Source: Neobacillus kokaensis (GTDB taxonomy: Bacteria; Bacillota; Bacilli; Bacillales; Cytobacillaceae). From it: 64,000 nt of DNA. Position 1 is the stretch's first letter. Each line of letters starts with the position of its first letter. The DNA lies in the NCBI RefSeq assembly GCF_014656545.1, contig NZ_BNDS01000005.1:58856-122855 (forward strand). Direction: 5' to 3'. A model generated the notes under the pieces. That model was not told where the DNA came from, did not search any database, and saw nothing but the letters and a program-made list of their open reading frames with translations. Positions 26,398-34,378 of the stretch are shown piece by piece. The position numbers and the translations under genes are program-made.

Positions 26398-27158
26398 GGG
26401 GTAAAGGGCTTTGGCTGGCACTAAGCATCATTGTTCTGATTTCAATCAGCATTATGCTTCGTTCCTCTGCCCTTTCATTTGATAAAGGTTTTTACATTTT
26501 GATGATCAATTTATTTGATACGATCATTTACTTTATCCCGATTCTCTGCCTGTTCATCGGCGCCTTTTCGATATTTCAGGAAAAAGAACAAAAGACGCTG
26601 ATCATGCTGCTGACAAAAAGGGACAATTATTCAAGCTTCCTGTTACGCAAAAGCTTTGGGCTCTATACGGTGGTATTGCTGCCGCTGCTCGTGTGGTTTT
26701 TCATCTATCTGTTATTGTTGAAGTTTCAATTTCAGCTTGATGTTAAAGCCTATCTCGTTTTTATTTTGGCACTTGTAGTGATGTCCCTGGTGTTTTTGCA
26801 GATGGGCGCGGCAATAGGAAGTTTTTCTCGCTCACGGATGCAGATTATCGGCTGCACGATTTTTATCTGGTTCTACTTTTTCTTTTTACATGATTTTATC
26901 CTGCTGTCGTTTTTACCGGATGTTACCTACGAAAATGTCAAACTATTTTCCGTTGGCTATTTTTTAAATCCGCTGCAGGCAGTTCGGATGTTTCTTGAAA
27001 CCGGCATGGGCGTCTATTCATTCGGACATATGTCGCGGCTTCTAGAAGCGTTCATGTGGACAAAGCCAGTGTTCTTTTTACTAGGAAATCTCGTTGTTTG
27101 GCTGGGGGTTTCTTTTGGAACGGCCACTTTCTTAAACCGCAAGGAGGGGTATGAATGA
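26361..27158 (+). CDS. nosY: NosY, ABC-2 type permease for NosZ maturation
   Basis: A 265-aa protein with six membrane segments, starting MHYIWKEWKEHIRGKGLW. The block IFQEKEQKTLIMLLTKRDNY after the second helix is the typical ABC-2 coupling region. Together with NosF it forms the NosFY transporter acting with NosD on copper-site assembly. ATG 26361 after AAGGGGAGA is chosen; the frame is open from 26301 but that would place 97 bp inside nosD. Confidence 0.9.
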   Translation: MHYIWKEWKEHIRGKGLWLALSIIVLISISIMLRSSALSFDKGFYILMINLFDTIIYFIPILCLFIGAFSIFQEKEQKTLIMLLTKRDNYSSFLLRKSFGLYTVVLLPLLVWFFIYLLLLKFQFQLDVKAYLVFILALVVMSLVFLQMGAAIGSFSRSRMQIIGCTIFIWFYFFFLHDFILLSFLPDVTYENVKLFSVGYFLNPLQAVRMFLETGMGVYSFGHMSRLLEAFMWTKPVFFLLGNLVVWLGVSFGTATFLNRKEGYE

Positions 27159-27832
27159 TTAAAGTTTCTAACTTGAACCAATCCTTCGGGAAAAAACAAG
27201 TGCTAGATTCTATTACCTTGGAAATAAAGAAACATGAAATCTGTGCTCTTGTGGGTCGAAACGGGGCAGGAAAATCGACATTTATTCATAGCCTGCTTGG
27301 GCTGTTGCCGATAAAGCAAGGAAAAATTGAGATAAACGGTGTGGAAGTGACTAAGAAAAATGGGGAGTGGAAAAAGGCGATTGCCTATCTGCCGGAGAAA
27401 TTCATGCTTTATCCTAGCTTAACCGGGCTCGAAAATATCACCTTTTTTGCCGAAGCTGTGTCAGGCTCGGCGGTTCTTGAACAGGTGGAGCAAGTTCTGC
27501 GGTCTGTCCGCCTATGGGATGACCGCAACGTCCAGGTGAAGAAATATTCCAAAGGGATGCTGCAGCGGTTAGGCCTCGCGATTACGCTTTATCAGGATTC
27601 GAGCATTCTGATTTTGGATGAACCGACAAGCGGCATTGATCCGATGGGGCGCAAGGAAATTTTAGAGGTGTTAAAATCGCTGTATGACAAAACGATTCTT
27701 CTCTCCTCACACCATTTAGACGAAATTAAACAGGTGTGTACTCATGTCGCATTTTTAGAAGATGGAAAAATGTTAAAGTATACTGTTGGGGAATTTTTAG
27801 AGACACATCATTTGGGAGGTTATGGCGAATGA
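27155..27832 (+). CDS. nosF: NosF, ABC ATPase for NosZ maturation
   Basis: The 225-aa ATPase has Walker A GRNGAGKS (about 35-42), signature YSKGMLQRLGLA, Walker B ILILDEPTSGID and the switch His in SSHHLDEI. The signature motif SKGM in place of SGGQ is usual in NosF-like ATPases. Overlap of ATGA type with both nosY and the following lipoprotein gene shows a single translationally coupled operon. Confidence 0.93.
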   Translation: MIKVSNLNQSFGKKQVLDSITLEIKKHEICALVGRNGAGKSTFIHSLLGLLPIKQGKIEINGVEVTKKNGEWKKAIAYLPEKFMLYPSLTGLENITFFAEAVSGSAVLEQVEQVLRSVRLWDDRNVQVKKYSKGMLQRLGLAITLYQDSSILILDEPTSGIDPMGRKEILEVLKSLYDKTILLSSHHLDEIKQVCTHVAFLEDGKMLKYTVGEFLETHHLGGYGE

Positions 27833-28728
27833 AAAGATTGATATATGCCTTGGTGCTGCTGGTTGCGATGCTTACCGGCTGCAGCTCTGGGTCAAATTAC
27901 ACTATTAAAGTAACAAAAGAGGTTTATTTTCAACAAGATAAGGCGTCACCAATTGAAATTAAAGTAACCGATGGCGGCAAGGCGGTGAAGGGCTTAACGG
28001 TAACAGCCGAATTATCAATGGCGAATATGGACCACGGCACTTCAGATGTAACCCTTAAGGAAGCTGCTGATGGTGTTTATTCCGGAGAAGCACAGCTCCC
28101 TATGAACGGAAAATATGAAGCGGCATTTATGTTGGTGAAGGATGGGGATAAGGCTGAAAAGGTGATTGAGCTGAATGTTGGGAAACCAAAAGGAGTCGCT
28201 GCGATTAACGGCAAGTGGATTACCGCCGATGACCTCGCTTTTTATAAGATGATTAACCAGCTGCAGCTCGCGATCAACCGCGAGGCCGCTAATCAAAAAT
28301 ACAGCGGCACCCAGTTAGAGGAAGAATTGGCTTACTTGGATTCACAGGAGAAATTAGCGGTTGATGAGAACCAGCTCTTGACGCAGATTATCCGTCTGCG
28401 TGCGATGGCTCTGCTTGCTGAAGAGAAAGGGCATCAAGCTTTAGATTTGGAAGTTGAAAAAGCAGTTGTTCAGGCCCGTGAGCAGTACAGTGAGTATGAT
28501 GCTGCAATGAAATTAATTAAAGAGTATGGCGAAGATCAGTTTTGGGATGCTGAAAAGACGCAGTTCCAGATGATCGTCCTTTCAAAAAAAGTACAACAAG
28601 ATGTTTTGGCCCAGGTGAAAAAGGAAAACCCGAAAGCCGGCGAGCAGGAGGTTCTTTATTTAGCCCAGCAAAAATACGAAGAGCTCTTGGTATCGCAGGT
28701 TAACTCGTTGAAGATTGAGATTTTGTAG
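27829..28728 (+). CDS. Lipoprotein with YtkA/FixH-like and SurA-N-like domains in the nos operon
   Basis: The protein is about 299 aa. The signal peptide ends in the lipobox MLTGC (Cys about 18). Residues about 25-120 form a YtkA/FixH-like beta domain with the Met/His motif SMANMDHGTSD, a possible copper site. Residues about 125-299 are helical and begin KGVAAINGKWITADDLAFYK, the opening of SurA/PrsA-type N-terminal chaperone domains; no parvulin isomerase domain follows. It ends the nos operon where NosL, the usual copper-delivery lipoprotein, is often found, and no NosL is seen. A copper chaperone or NosZ folding role is inference. Confidence 0.75.
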   Translation: MKRLIYALVLLVAMLTGCSSGSNYTIKVTKEVYFQQDKASPIEIKVTDGGKAVKGLTVTAELSMANMDHGTSDVTLKEAADGVYSGEAQLPMNGKYEAAFMLVKDGDKAEKVIELNVGKPKGVAAINGKWITADDLAFYKMINQLQLAINREAANQKYSGTQLEEELAYLDSQEKLAVDENQLLTQIIRLRAMALLAEEKGHQALDLEVEKAVVQAREQYSEYDAAMKLIKEYGEDQFWDAEKTQFQMIVLSKKVQQDVLAQVKKENPKAGEQEVLYLAQQKYEELLVSQVNSLKIEIL

Positions 28729-28821
28729 TTTTGGGCAGGGCAGGGTTGGTTTGATGCGGGTTGGTTTGGACAGCAATCGTCATGACGAGTTGCTATTTAG
28801 CGTTGTTTTGATGAACGGGAT

Positions 28822-28978
28822 TTATTAAAGACAGTTTTGGTAATTTCGCTCGCGGTTTTGTCCTTTAGAAGCCTTATTAAAGACAGTTTTACTAGTTTTC
28901 GCTTCGATTTTGTCCTTTAGAAGCCTTATTAAAGACAGTTTACTAGTTTTCACAGCGGTTTTGTCCCATAGAACCTCC
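28822..28978. repeat. Tandem array, 52-bp period, 3 copies
   Basis: Units begin TTATTAAAGACAGTTTT at 28822, 28874 and 28926 and end in CCTTTAGAAGCC or a variant. Copies are 75-90% alike by eye. A hairpin GTCCCATAG / CTATGGGAC (28964-28988) closes the array and could terminate the nos operon or the convergent gene. The stretch 28729-29053 holds no gene. Confidence 0.85.
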
Positions 28979-29053
28979 CTATGGGACATTCCAAGCTTTT
29001 TTCCACATGCATTTGTCCCATAGGCATACTCTCAAAAAACCTTACTTTACACT

Positions 29054-30118
29054 TTACAGCCTCACTCGGTATAATTTGTCATCCGTCTCATCCGGAGTCC
29101 CACGGCCATCGGTGTTGTTGCTTACAAAATACATATATTCACCATCGATATACACATCGCGGATTCTTCCTAAACCGGTAATCACGGGCTTCATCTGTTT
29201 CCGCTCCAAATCAAACTGAAGCACCGCGTTGCCCCTTAACGCCGCGACATACAGCTTGCCGTTATAAGCCGTCATCCCAGAAGGCGCCCACGTTTTATTG
29301 CCTGATTGGAAAATCGGCGTTATCATGCCCATTTTTTGAGCTTTCCCTTGGATTACCGGCCAGCCATAATTAGCACGCGGCGTAATCCGATTAATTTCAT
29401 CATGGGCCGACTGGCCGTGCTCGCTCGAATATAACTTATTTCCAATCCAAACCAGCCCTTGCGGATTACGGTGGCCATAGCTGTAAACATAGGTATTTGG
29501 GAAGGGGTTGTCGGCAGGAATCGTTCCGTCTAAATTCATCCGTAAGATTTTTCCATTAATCGACCTTAAATTTTGCGCCAAATCCGGATCGGTCGCATCG
29601 CCTGTTGTGATGTACAGCTTGCCATCAGGTCCAATTTTCAGCCTGCCGCCGTGATGGTAGGCAGCACTTGGTATCCGATCAAGAAGAATGGCCGCTTCAG
29701 TCCACTCGCTTCCATCAGTCTCCAACACAACAATGCGATTAAACTGTCCATGGTCCTCGTCGCCATATGTATAATAGGCATATGCCTTTTGTGTATTAGG
29801 GAATCCCGGGGCCAGGACAAATCCCAGCAGGCCGGCCTCCGCCGCTTGTGCCAGCGGTTTTTTCAAGTGCACCGGCTGCCGTTCCATTTTTCCGTTCGCT
29901 ATTTTAACAATGCTTCCCGTCCGCTCGCTGATGTAAAAGGTTTGATTCACCCGATCGATGGACCAGGGAACGGATAAGTTTTCCGCAACAACTTCGGCCT
30001 CTGGCTGGATAACAACCGCTTCGCTGTTTGGCTCCGACTTTTGCTTTTTTTCAAAAAAGGAACAGCCTGACACAAGCAAAACTGCCATCATTAAAATCGA
30101 ACCGACTCGTATCGCCAA
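29054..30118 (-). CDS. PQQ-type sugar/aldose dehydrogenase-like lipoprotein (GSDH family)
   Basis: A 354-aa lipoprotein with lipobox LVSGC (Cys about 19). The six-bladed propeller of the glucose/sorbosone dehydrogenase family shows NLSVPWSIDRV, YHHGGRLKIGPDGKLYITTGDA, YSYGHRNPQGLVW and SSEHGQSAHDEINRI. The His in the AYHHGG block corresponds to the catalytic region of soluble PQQ glucose dehydrogenase. Whether it uses PQQ is unknown; no PQQ synthesis genes are in the window. The start is TTG 30118 with GAAAGGGGG. It stands alone between convergent nos and the HAD gene. Confidence 0.82.
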   Translation of the reverse strand: MAIRVGSILMMAVLLVSGCSFFEKKQKSEPNSEAVVIQPEAEVVAENLSVPWSIDRVNQTFYISERTGSIVKIANGKMERQPVHLKKPLAQAAEAGLLGFVLAPGFPNTQKAYAYYTYGDEDHGQFNRIVVLETDGSEWTEAAILLDRIPSAAYHHGGRLKIGPDGKLYITTGDATDPDLAQNLRSINGKILRMNLDGTIPADNPFPNTYVYSYGHRNPQGLVWIGNKLYSSEHGQSAHDEINRITPRANYGWPVIQGKAQKMGMITPIFQSGNKTWAPSGMTAYNGKLYVAALRGNAVLQFDLERKQMKPVITGLGRIRDVYIDGEYMYFVSNNTDGRGTPDETDDKLYRVRL

Positions 30119-30232
30119 AAGCGGGACCCCCTTTCTTTATGAAAGACATTTTGACATCAATTTATGAACATTTTGGCCTTCATCTGCCTTATGAAGGACA
30201 ATCAATCCACGCTCCCTAATGTCTTCATCCAA

Positions 30233-31087
30233 CTACAACACTTCAAAAATCGCCTTGCCCACGCCACTTTCCTCATTAGTGGCCGTTATGACATCGCATA
30301 AAGCCTTAATTTCAAAGCTGGCATTGCCCATTGCCACCGCACGGCCGGCCTTTTCCAGCATCGAAATATCATTAAAATTATCGCCAATCGCCATCGTATC
30401 GGCTAAATCAATTTCTTTTTCCTTCGTAAAGGCCTCAAGAGCAATTCCCTTCTGTGCTTGTTTATGAGTGATTTCAATATTTTCAACGCCTGACTTAGTA
30501 ACTTCTAACTCCTCAAAGCCCGCCAATAAGGAGCTTGCTGCCTCCAGTTTTCCATCCTCAAATGAAAAGGCAAGAAATTTATAAATCTTAATATCGTCAT
30601 CGGCAAATAGCAGCTCATAGTCTTCCACCGTATGGACCAAACCATCGCGAATCCTTGCACCTGCAGCAACGGTAATCTCGTCTCGATCCGCCTCAGGATT
30701 AGCACTCATTACGATATCAACGAGAATCGAAACAGCTTTTTCCGCATCAATCGTGTAGGCACCTTGATTGGTATAAACTTCAAAGTAAACATTGCTATCT
30801 GCTAGCTTTACCGCAGTCTCGCGTGCTAACTGCTTTGGAATCGGGTTTGCCGAGATGACTTCCCCCTCCTTAGAGCGGACCTCAGCGCCGTTTACACAAA
30901 TTACCGGGCAGTTCAAGCCTGCCGCATTCAAAACATAGGTTGCTTCCTGGTAAGACCGGCCTGTCGCCACGACCACCTCAACCCCTTGGGATTGAGCTTT
31001 TAAAATGGCCTGCTTATTTTCCTCGGTTATTTCCTGCATCGAATTCAATAATGTTCCATCCATATCTGTTGCAATACATTTAATCAT
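30233..31087 (-). CDS. Cof-type HAD-superfamily phosphatase
   Basis: The 284-aa protein has HAD motif I DMDGTLLNS (Asp 8 and Asp 10), motif II VVATGRSYQEA, and motif III/IV AIGDNFNDISML (about 235). A C2-type cap domain occupies about 85-190. This is the Cof/YwpJ/YidA group of sugar-phosphate or nucleotide phosphatases; the substrate cannot be deduced. ATG 31087 follows GGTGAG. It is probably a single-gene unit. Confidence 0.9.
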   Translation of the reverse strand: MIKCIATDMDGTLLNSMQEITEENKQAILKAQSQGVEVVVATGRSYQEATYVLNAAGLNCPVICVNGAEVRSKEGEVISANPIPKQLARETAVKLADSNVYFEVYTNQGAYTIDAEKAVSILVDIVMSANPEADRDEITVAAGARIRDGLVHTVEDYELLFADDDIKIYKFLAFSFEDGKLEAASSLLAGFEELEVTKSGVENIEITHKQAQKGIALEAFTKEKEIDLADTMAIGDNFNDISMLEKAGRAVAMGNASFEIKALCDVITATNEESGVGKAIFEVL

Positions 31088-31155
31088 GCTGTCTCACCTC
31101 TCACAATATTACGGACATTTTACCATTTTTCTCCGAATAGTTCTTGCCCTAAGCC

Positions 31156-31824
31156 CTATGGTAAATACTTACTGCCTTCTCTAACACTTAAAGAGGCTAA
31201 CCGATGTACCTCGATAAACGATTTAACCGAGTGAGGATTGGTCTTGGAATATTCCCGCAATACCCAGCCAATCGCCTTTTGGATAAAAAACTCTTTACTT
31301 TCGGCATTCAGCATTATGTAGTCATACAGCTTTTCTTCATTTGTCTCTTGTTTATATTTTAATTGAAATAGAATTGCCGTCCGCCGCAGCCACATATTAT
31401 TATGGGCTGCCCAGCCATCGATGGTCTCTTCTACAACCTCGGGGTACTTTTGGGCGATTTTCCCCACCGGCTTTGCGGCAAGAGCATCTACCGTATCCCA
31501 CCACGATTTCATCGTAATCAATGTTTCCATCAGTGATAAATCACCTATTTGCAGCTTTTTTAATGATTTTTCAATATACGTTATCGCCACATATTGGTAT
31601 TCCCTTTGGTCCATCTTCCAAAGATCTAAGACTAGCTCGTGGTTAAATGGTTCTTTTAATATTCCCGTTTCTTGAAAAAATTGTTTTTCAATTTCTCTTC
31701 TTTGCGGGGACTTGATTCCAAAGAAAGGGAAGTGGTTTTTCATATAACCTTCCATTTGTGCCGCATTTTCCGGATCTTGGTTCTCTTCAAATTGCTTAGT
31801 TAAAAGGGCAATGATAGACGACAT
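31156..31824 (-). CDS. DNA alkylation repair protein (AlkD-like HEAT repeat)
   Basis: A 222-aa all-helical protein with the AlkD family blocks MKNHFPFFGIKSPQRREIEKQ split over the N-terminus, a central DLWKMDQREYQYVAI, TMKSWWDTVDALA and FIQKAIGWVLREYSK. AlkD-type glycosylases excise 3- and 7-alkylpurines, using HEAT repeats to bind DNA. The WWDTVD block with its Asp is intact. TTAGGAGTG gives a good start at 31824. No adaptive-response regulator is adjacent. Confidence 0.9.
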   Translation of the reverse strand: MSSIIALLTKQFEENQDPENAAQMEGYMKNHFPFFGIKSPQRREIEKQFFQETGILKEPFNHELVLDLWKMDQREYQYVAITYIEKSLKKLQIGDLSLMETLITMKSWWDTVDALAAKPVGKIAQKYPEVVEETIDGWAAHNNMWLRRTAILFQLKYKQETNEEKLYDYIMLNAESKEFFIQKAIGWVLREYSKTNPHSVKSFIEVHRLASLSVREGSKYLP

Positions 31825-31957
31825 TACAATTCACTCCTAATAAATAATAACTCTCTTAGTTAATTCTATAATTTCCCAAAACATCCTCCCTTTAATTGCG
31901 AATAAAGGAAATCAAAGTTGCCAAACTATCTATAGCATCAAGGAAAGGAGCATTCAC

Positions 31958-32113
31958 ATGACCAAAAAATACAACAAAGGCAGCCAAAACCAAAACGCAC
32001 CAGAAGCAGGCCACGCTGAAGCAGAATTCGCTACTGAATTCGTAAGCGGCGACAACAGCAAAGGCAACAAACGCAACAAGGGACAGCAAAGCAAAACCAA
32101 TCCCCATAAATAA
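31958..32113 (+). CDS. Gamma-type small acid-soluble spore protein, short form
   Basis: A 51-aa protein beginning MTKKYNKGSQNQNAPEAG and containing AEAEFATEFVSGDN, then a Lys/Asn/Gln-rich tail. The EFATEF block resembles the GPR protease cleavage site (FATEFASE) of gamma-type SASP (SspE). Composition (no Trp or Cys, few hydrophobics, rich in Asn/Gln/Lys) fits. Classical SspE has two or more repeats of this block; here there is one. An AAAGGAG ribosome site lies 7 nt before the ATG. It would act as an amino-acid store degraded on germination. Confidence 0.72.
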   Translation: MTKKYNKGSQNQNAPEAGHAEAEFATEFVSGDNSKGNKRNKGQQSKTNPHK

Positions 32114-32118
32114 AAACG

Positions 32119-32161
32119 GGTGTCAGGCACCATGTGAAAATTTCACATGGTGCCTGACACC
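32119..32161. repeat. Perfect 21-bp-arm palindrome of the GTGTCAGGCACC type
   Basis: Arms GGTGTCAGGCACC-ATGTGAAA and its exact reverse complement around a single A. It lies between the SASP stop and the end of the next gene, so it may terminate both. The GTGTCAGGCACC core is a recurrent intergenic motif of Bacillus genomes, to my knowledge; copy number here was not counted beyond this window. Confidence 0.85.
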
Positions 32162-32166
32162 GCTCT

Positions 32167-33261
32167 CTAAACCCCGGTCATTTCGTTTATTTCTTCTTCA
32201 ATTTTGTTTTGGATTTCGGTGACGACATTGAAGTCCATGGCGGCAATGTAAATGGCTTCAAGTTCGTCGCGGAGTTGTTTAGCTCCAGCGAGGTATTCTG
32301 TCGCTTCTGCCATTTTGTTTTTATATTTTGCAGAAATTTTACTGATGACGTCTGCAAAGAGTTCATCTGTTCCCGCTTCAATCAGAATTTCGTACATATC
32401 GATGATCTCGTCGCCGTCACGACTTGGAAAATATTCGTGCGGGGCGGTGCTGTCAAAGATTGCAATCCCCAATTCCCTAAAAATCAACATATCCAAGCTG
32501 TTTGGGTCAAAGCCGCAGTGGTAAATTTCCACATCGACTCCGCGGGCTTCAGCCGCCGTCGCTAGTTTCTTTAACATCGTTGACTTTCCGGAACCCGGGC
32601 GACCTTTAATAAAATATCGCTTTGGAATATCCTCCGTTAAATTTGGTACAAAGTCCACTGCACCAATCGGGGTAGCAGCCCCTAGAAAGCGATGGCGGAC
32701 ATCAGAGCTTTTATTAAGCTTCATTTTTCCAAAAAATGATTCGATTAATTTGTTGGTCAATTGGTCTGCCTTTTGAAAATCCATACTGTTAATATAAATT
32801 TTTTCCCAATCATCATGAATTTCCAACGCCTCTCTAAATGTGGCATAAGCCTTCTCGAAGGCTTCTGAAACCCGTAAAGTAAGCCTTTCAATGTCAGCTT
32901 TTTTAGCCGCAAGAGCTTTGGCATCCCAAGCTTCCCCTAAATTAATGTATTCCTCAACCGCTCCCGGTGCCTTCGGTTCAATCACGTGAGGCGCAGTACC
33001 GTCAACGATTCCCGCTTTCAACGCAGGGATTATCACACCATCAATGGATTTATTATCGGAAGAGCAATGTAAATATTCGATATCATAGCCTTTTTCAACC
33101 CATTTTTGGCCGACCTTTTTCATTAATGACGATTTTCCCGTTCCCGGTCCGCCTTTTAAAATAAATAACCGGTTTAGCCCCTGAAGGTTCGAATCGAACA
33201 GATTGTGGAAGCCCTTAGCTGTGTTACCGCCAGCAAAATAATTTTTGACTTTTCCTGCCAT
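32167..33261 (-). CDS. Double P-loop ATPase of the PRK06851 group, function unknown
   Basis: A 364-aa protein with two similar halves. Each half carries a Walker A motif: FILKGGPGTGKSSLMKK (about 32-48) and FIKGRPGSGKSTMLKKL (about 215-232). Each is followed by an equivalent strand (IEYLHCSSDNKSIDGVIIP and VEIYHCGFDPNSLDMLIF) and then TAPH (GTAPHVIEP, STAPHEYFP). The internal duplication is clear. Related proteins are widespread in Bacillaceae as uncharacterised ATPases; no partner gene is adjacent. The start at 33261 has AAGGGAGTG. Confidence 0.8.
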   Translation of the reverse strand: MAGKVKNYFAGGNTAKGFHNLFDSNLQGLNRLFILKGGPGTGKSSLMKKVGQKWVEKGYDIEYLHCSSDNKSIDGVIIPALKAGIVDGTAPHVIEPKAPGAVEEYINLGEAWDAKALAAKKADIERLTLRVSEAFEKAYATFREALEIHDDWEKIYINSMDFQKADQLTNKLIESFFGKMKLNKSSDVRHRFLGAATPIGAVDFVPNLTEDIPKRYFIKGRPGSGKSTMLKKLATAAEARGVDVEIYHCGFDPNSLDMLIFRELGIAIFDSTAPHEYFPSRDGDEIIDMYEILIEAGTDELFADVISKISAKYKNKMAEATEYLAGAKQLRDELEAIYIAAMDFNVVTEIQNKIEEEINEMTGV

Positions 33262-33414
33262 TTATCGACACTCCCTTTTTACAAGTCAACTGCGCCCTGT
33301 TGCCATTTTGGCCTGCGAGTTTTTATGATATGACGTTGCTGATTCATTGTCACCCATATCTTATGCAGTCGATTTTTTATAGGTGAGTGCCTATGGAATT
33401 TTTATTAGAAAAAC

Positions 33415-33891
33415 TTACTTCGTAACCGCCGTAATGTCGGCCGCCGTTACCTCCTTTAATTGCCCAGGTGATATGACGATTTGCATGCCGATTTTCCCGG
33501 CGCTGACGACCATCAATTGGAGCGCCAGGCAGCTTTCGTCGATAAACGTCTGATAATGCTTTTTCATCCCGACTGGCGAACAGCCGCCGCGAATATAGCC
33601 GGTCCATTTTTGAATGTCCTTCACCGGAACCATTTCCATATTCTTCTCCCCAGCGGCTTTGGCTGCTTTTTTCATATCCAGCTCCCCCTCCACCGGAATG
33701 ACAAACACATAGACATTTTTGCTTGCTCCTTGCGCCACGAGCGTTTTAAAAACTTCTTTTGGCTCCCTGCCGATTTTTTCAGCAACGGATACCCCGTCAA
33801 TTTTTCCATCTTTATTATCGTATGTAAGGATTTCATAAGGGATTTTGTGTGTATCCAAAATCCGCATTGCATTTGTTTTTGTTTGTGCCAT
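33415..33891 (-). CDS. ybaK: Cys-tRNA(Pro) deacylase YbaK
   Basis: The 158-aa protein has the YbaK/EbsC fold: KTNAMRILDTHKIPYE, the catalytic-Lys region EVFKTLVAQG (about 46-55), FVIPVEGELDMKKAAKAAG and GYIRGGCSPVGMKK. It hydrolyses cysteine mischarged on tRNA-Pro by ProRS and works in trans. ATG 33891 has an AAAGGATG site. Single gene. Confidence 0.93.
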   Translation of the reverse strand: MAQTKTNAMRILDTHKIPYEILTYDNKDGKIDGVSVAEKIGREPKEVFKTLVAQGASKNVYVFVIPVEGELDMKKAAKAAGEKNMEMVPVKDIQKWTGYIRGGCSPVGMKKHYQTFIDESCLALQLMVVSAGKIGMQIVISPGQLKEVTAADITAVTK

Positions 33892-34020
33892 TTTGATTCA
33901 TCCTTTTTATTGTCTACTTTAGCTTTAGTATAGCAGTTTTTGGCAAAAGCCTTCTAATTTTTAAAACCCATTTTCATGTCCCTTATTAAATAACATATCT
34001 CTTTTATAGAAAATGTATAA

Positions 34021-34105
34021 TCAGCCAAAACAGCTGAAAAATAGCCAAACCTCTTAGAAAAATAGCCAAAACCACTTGAAAAGCAGCCAAAACCTTTGGA
34101 CAAGT
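34021..34105. repeat. Tandem array, 21-bp period, 4 copies
   Basis: The motif AGCCAAAAC recurs at 34023, 34043, 34064 and 34085 (steps 20, 21, 21) with variable AG/CT-rich spacers ending in GAAAA. It lies in the 490-bp gap upstream of the radical SAM gene. Confidence 0.75.
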
Positions 34106-34231
34106 GGAAAACTTCCAACACCTATTAAAAAAGAAGATCCAAGTCCCTTGGCAAAGGGAAATCCGGTTTGTATCAATAATTCTCGACTACTACTTTTGAC
34201 TTAACAAAATCAACCAAAATTTGTCACTCTT

Positions 34232-34260
34232 TTGTCACTATCAAAACCCATTCGTATAGT
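34232..34260 (+). promoter_or_regulatory. Probable sigma-A promoter of the radical SAM gene
   Basis: TTGTCA (34232-34237), a 17-bp spacer and TATAGT (34255-34260). The leader of about 110 nt to the ATG has no obvious structure. Confidence 0.6.
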
Positions 34261-34378
34261 AAACTAGAAGCAGCATAAATTCCCAACTTATGACCTTCAC
34301 CAAAATAATTACCTTCTAAAAACTCTCTATTCAGTTGTGAAATCAAATCACAAATCTGCAAAACTCGAGGTGTTTACG

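Noticed and set aside
30136..30200. Possible fourth type of array with TTTATGAA repeats
   Set aside because: Spacing is 25 and 27 bp with only three weak copies, so it is not clearly periodic.
31892..32107. A 71-codon minus-strand frame rich in Ala/Val/Phe
   Set aside because: It is the antisense of the SASP-like gene, which has the ribosome site and a recognisable motif on the plus strand.
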